Positions 34,469 to 34,568 of a stretch of DNA of 34,568 bases are shown piece after piece. The stretch comes from Palleronia abyssalis (lineage in GTDB: Bacteria; Pseudomonadota; Alphaproteobacteria; Rhodobacterales; Rhodobacteraceae), in the NCBI RefSeq assembly GCF_900302445.1, contig NZ_ONZF01000020.1:1-34568 (forward strand), written 5' to 3'. Made by a program: the position numbers and the translations under genes. The notes under the pieces are model-generated. The model ran no database searches. It was not told where the DNA came from and saw only the letters and a list, made by a program, of their open reading frames with translations. Within the stretch, counting starts at the first letter, position 1; every line of letters starts with the position of its first letter.

Positions 34469-34568
34469 TCAGGCGGTTGCGGTTTGAGCTGCGATGAACT
34501 CGCGAGGCGAACGCATCTTCAGCCCTGAGTGCGGGTGGTTGTCGTTGTAGTCCTCGAACCACCCGGCG
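34469..34568 (-). CDS. IS3-family transposase OrfB, C-terminal end (cut by the window edge)
   Basis: The minus-strand frame from the right edge reads AGWFEDYNDNHPHSGLKMRS then PREFIAAQTATA and stops at TGA 34471-34469. The YNxxHPHSGL...SPREF signature is the C-terminal end of IS3-family OrfB. It is a different lineage from the IS3 element at 23433. The nearby TGTCCGCTGAAACGGGGGC (minus strand, from about 34467) is probably the element's end. The remainder lies outside the window. Confidence 0.85.
   Translation of the reverse strand, partial: AGWFEDYNDNHPHSGLKMRSPREFIAAQTATA

Noticed and set aside
13003-34568. Direct repeat of the tRNA-Phe 3' end as a second attachment site
   Set aside because: Read through by eye and not found; it may lie outside the window.

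Overview
The window looks like a chromosomal segment of an alphaproteobacterium of the order Rhodobacterales (Roseobacter-type). This rests on GC-rich coding sequence, the gene order murA, DUF2948, hisD, UPF0262, infA, maf, RNase E/G, yacG, and many dense insertion-sequence remnants. The species cannot be told from the sequence.

Layout. (1) 1-12839 is ordinary core chromosome: an MltB-type lytic transglycosylase; 6-phosphogluconate dehydrogenase; a copper-efflux pair (CopA ATPase plus a CueR-like MerR regulator, with a recognisable 19-bp-spacer MerR-type promoter); tRNA-Thr; then the murA-to-yacG block, with several ATGA start/stop overlaps. (2) tRNA-Phe (12928-13002) marks the left edge of an accessory region. 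An AlpA-type regulator with an in-frame TAA at codon 4 follows it at once; no integrase gene is seen. (3) 13629-19708 holds a metal-transport-like set: a 5'-truncated cysteine-containing exported protein, a LolD/MacB-type ATPase and a permease with a histidine-rich loop (resembling the ZrgABCDE zinc system by inference), a 713-aa periplasmic beta-propeller/phytase-like protein, a VIT1/CCC1-type transporter and a small lipoprotein cytochrome c. (4) 19800-27420 is an insertion-sequence graveyard with readable layers: an IS21 terminus, a decayed IS110 element, an N-terminally truncated TniQ, an IS3 element with perfect 28-bp inverted repeats carrying a second IS110 element inside its transposase, a truncated IS21 element and an IS5 remnant. 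(5) 27605-33747 is mostly core again: cold-shock protein, a 43-aa basic protein, a small membrane protein, a ParA-type ATPase, a second MltB-type transglycosylase, a YrbL-like protein, then AraC, IstB and IS256 fragments ending at tRNA-Arg, and a Cu/Zn superoxide dismutase with a TTG start. (6) 33757-34568 is decayed mobile DNA, with an IS3 transposase running off the right edge.

The most interesting signal is the non-coding leader shared by the two IS110 elements. Both leaders can fold into the same series of hairpins, with paired bases that differ between the copies but keep pairing. This is what a bridge RNA (the guide RNA of IS110 recombinases) would look like. The second copy sits in a known target, so its target-recognition loop can be tested against the sequence it entered. 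A second theme is that at least six mobile-element reading frames are broken by single stop codons, most of them explainable by one C-to-T change in a Gln or Arg codon.
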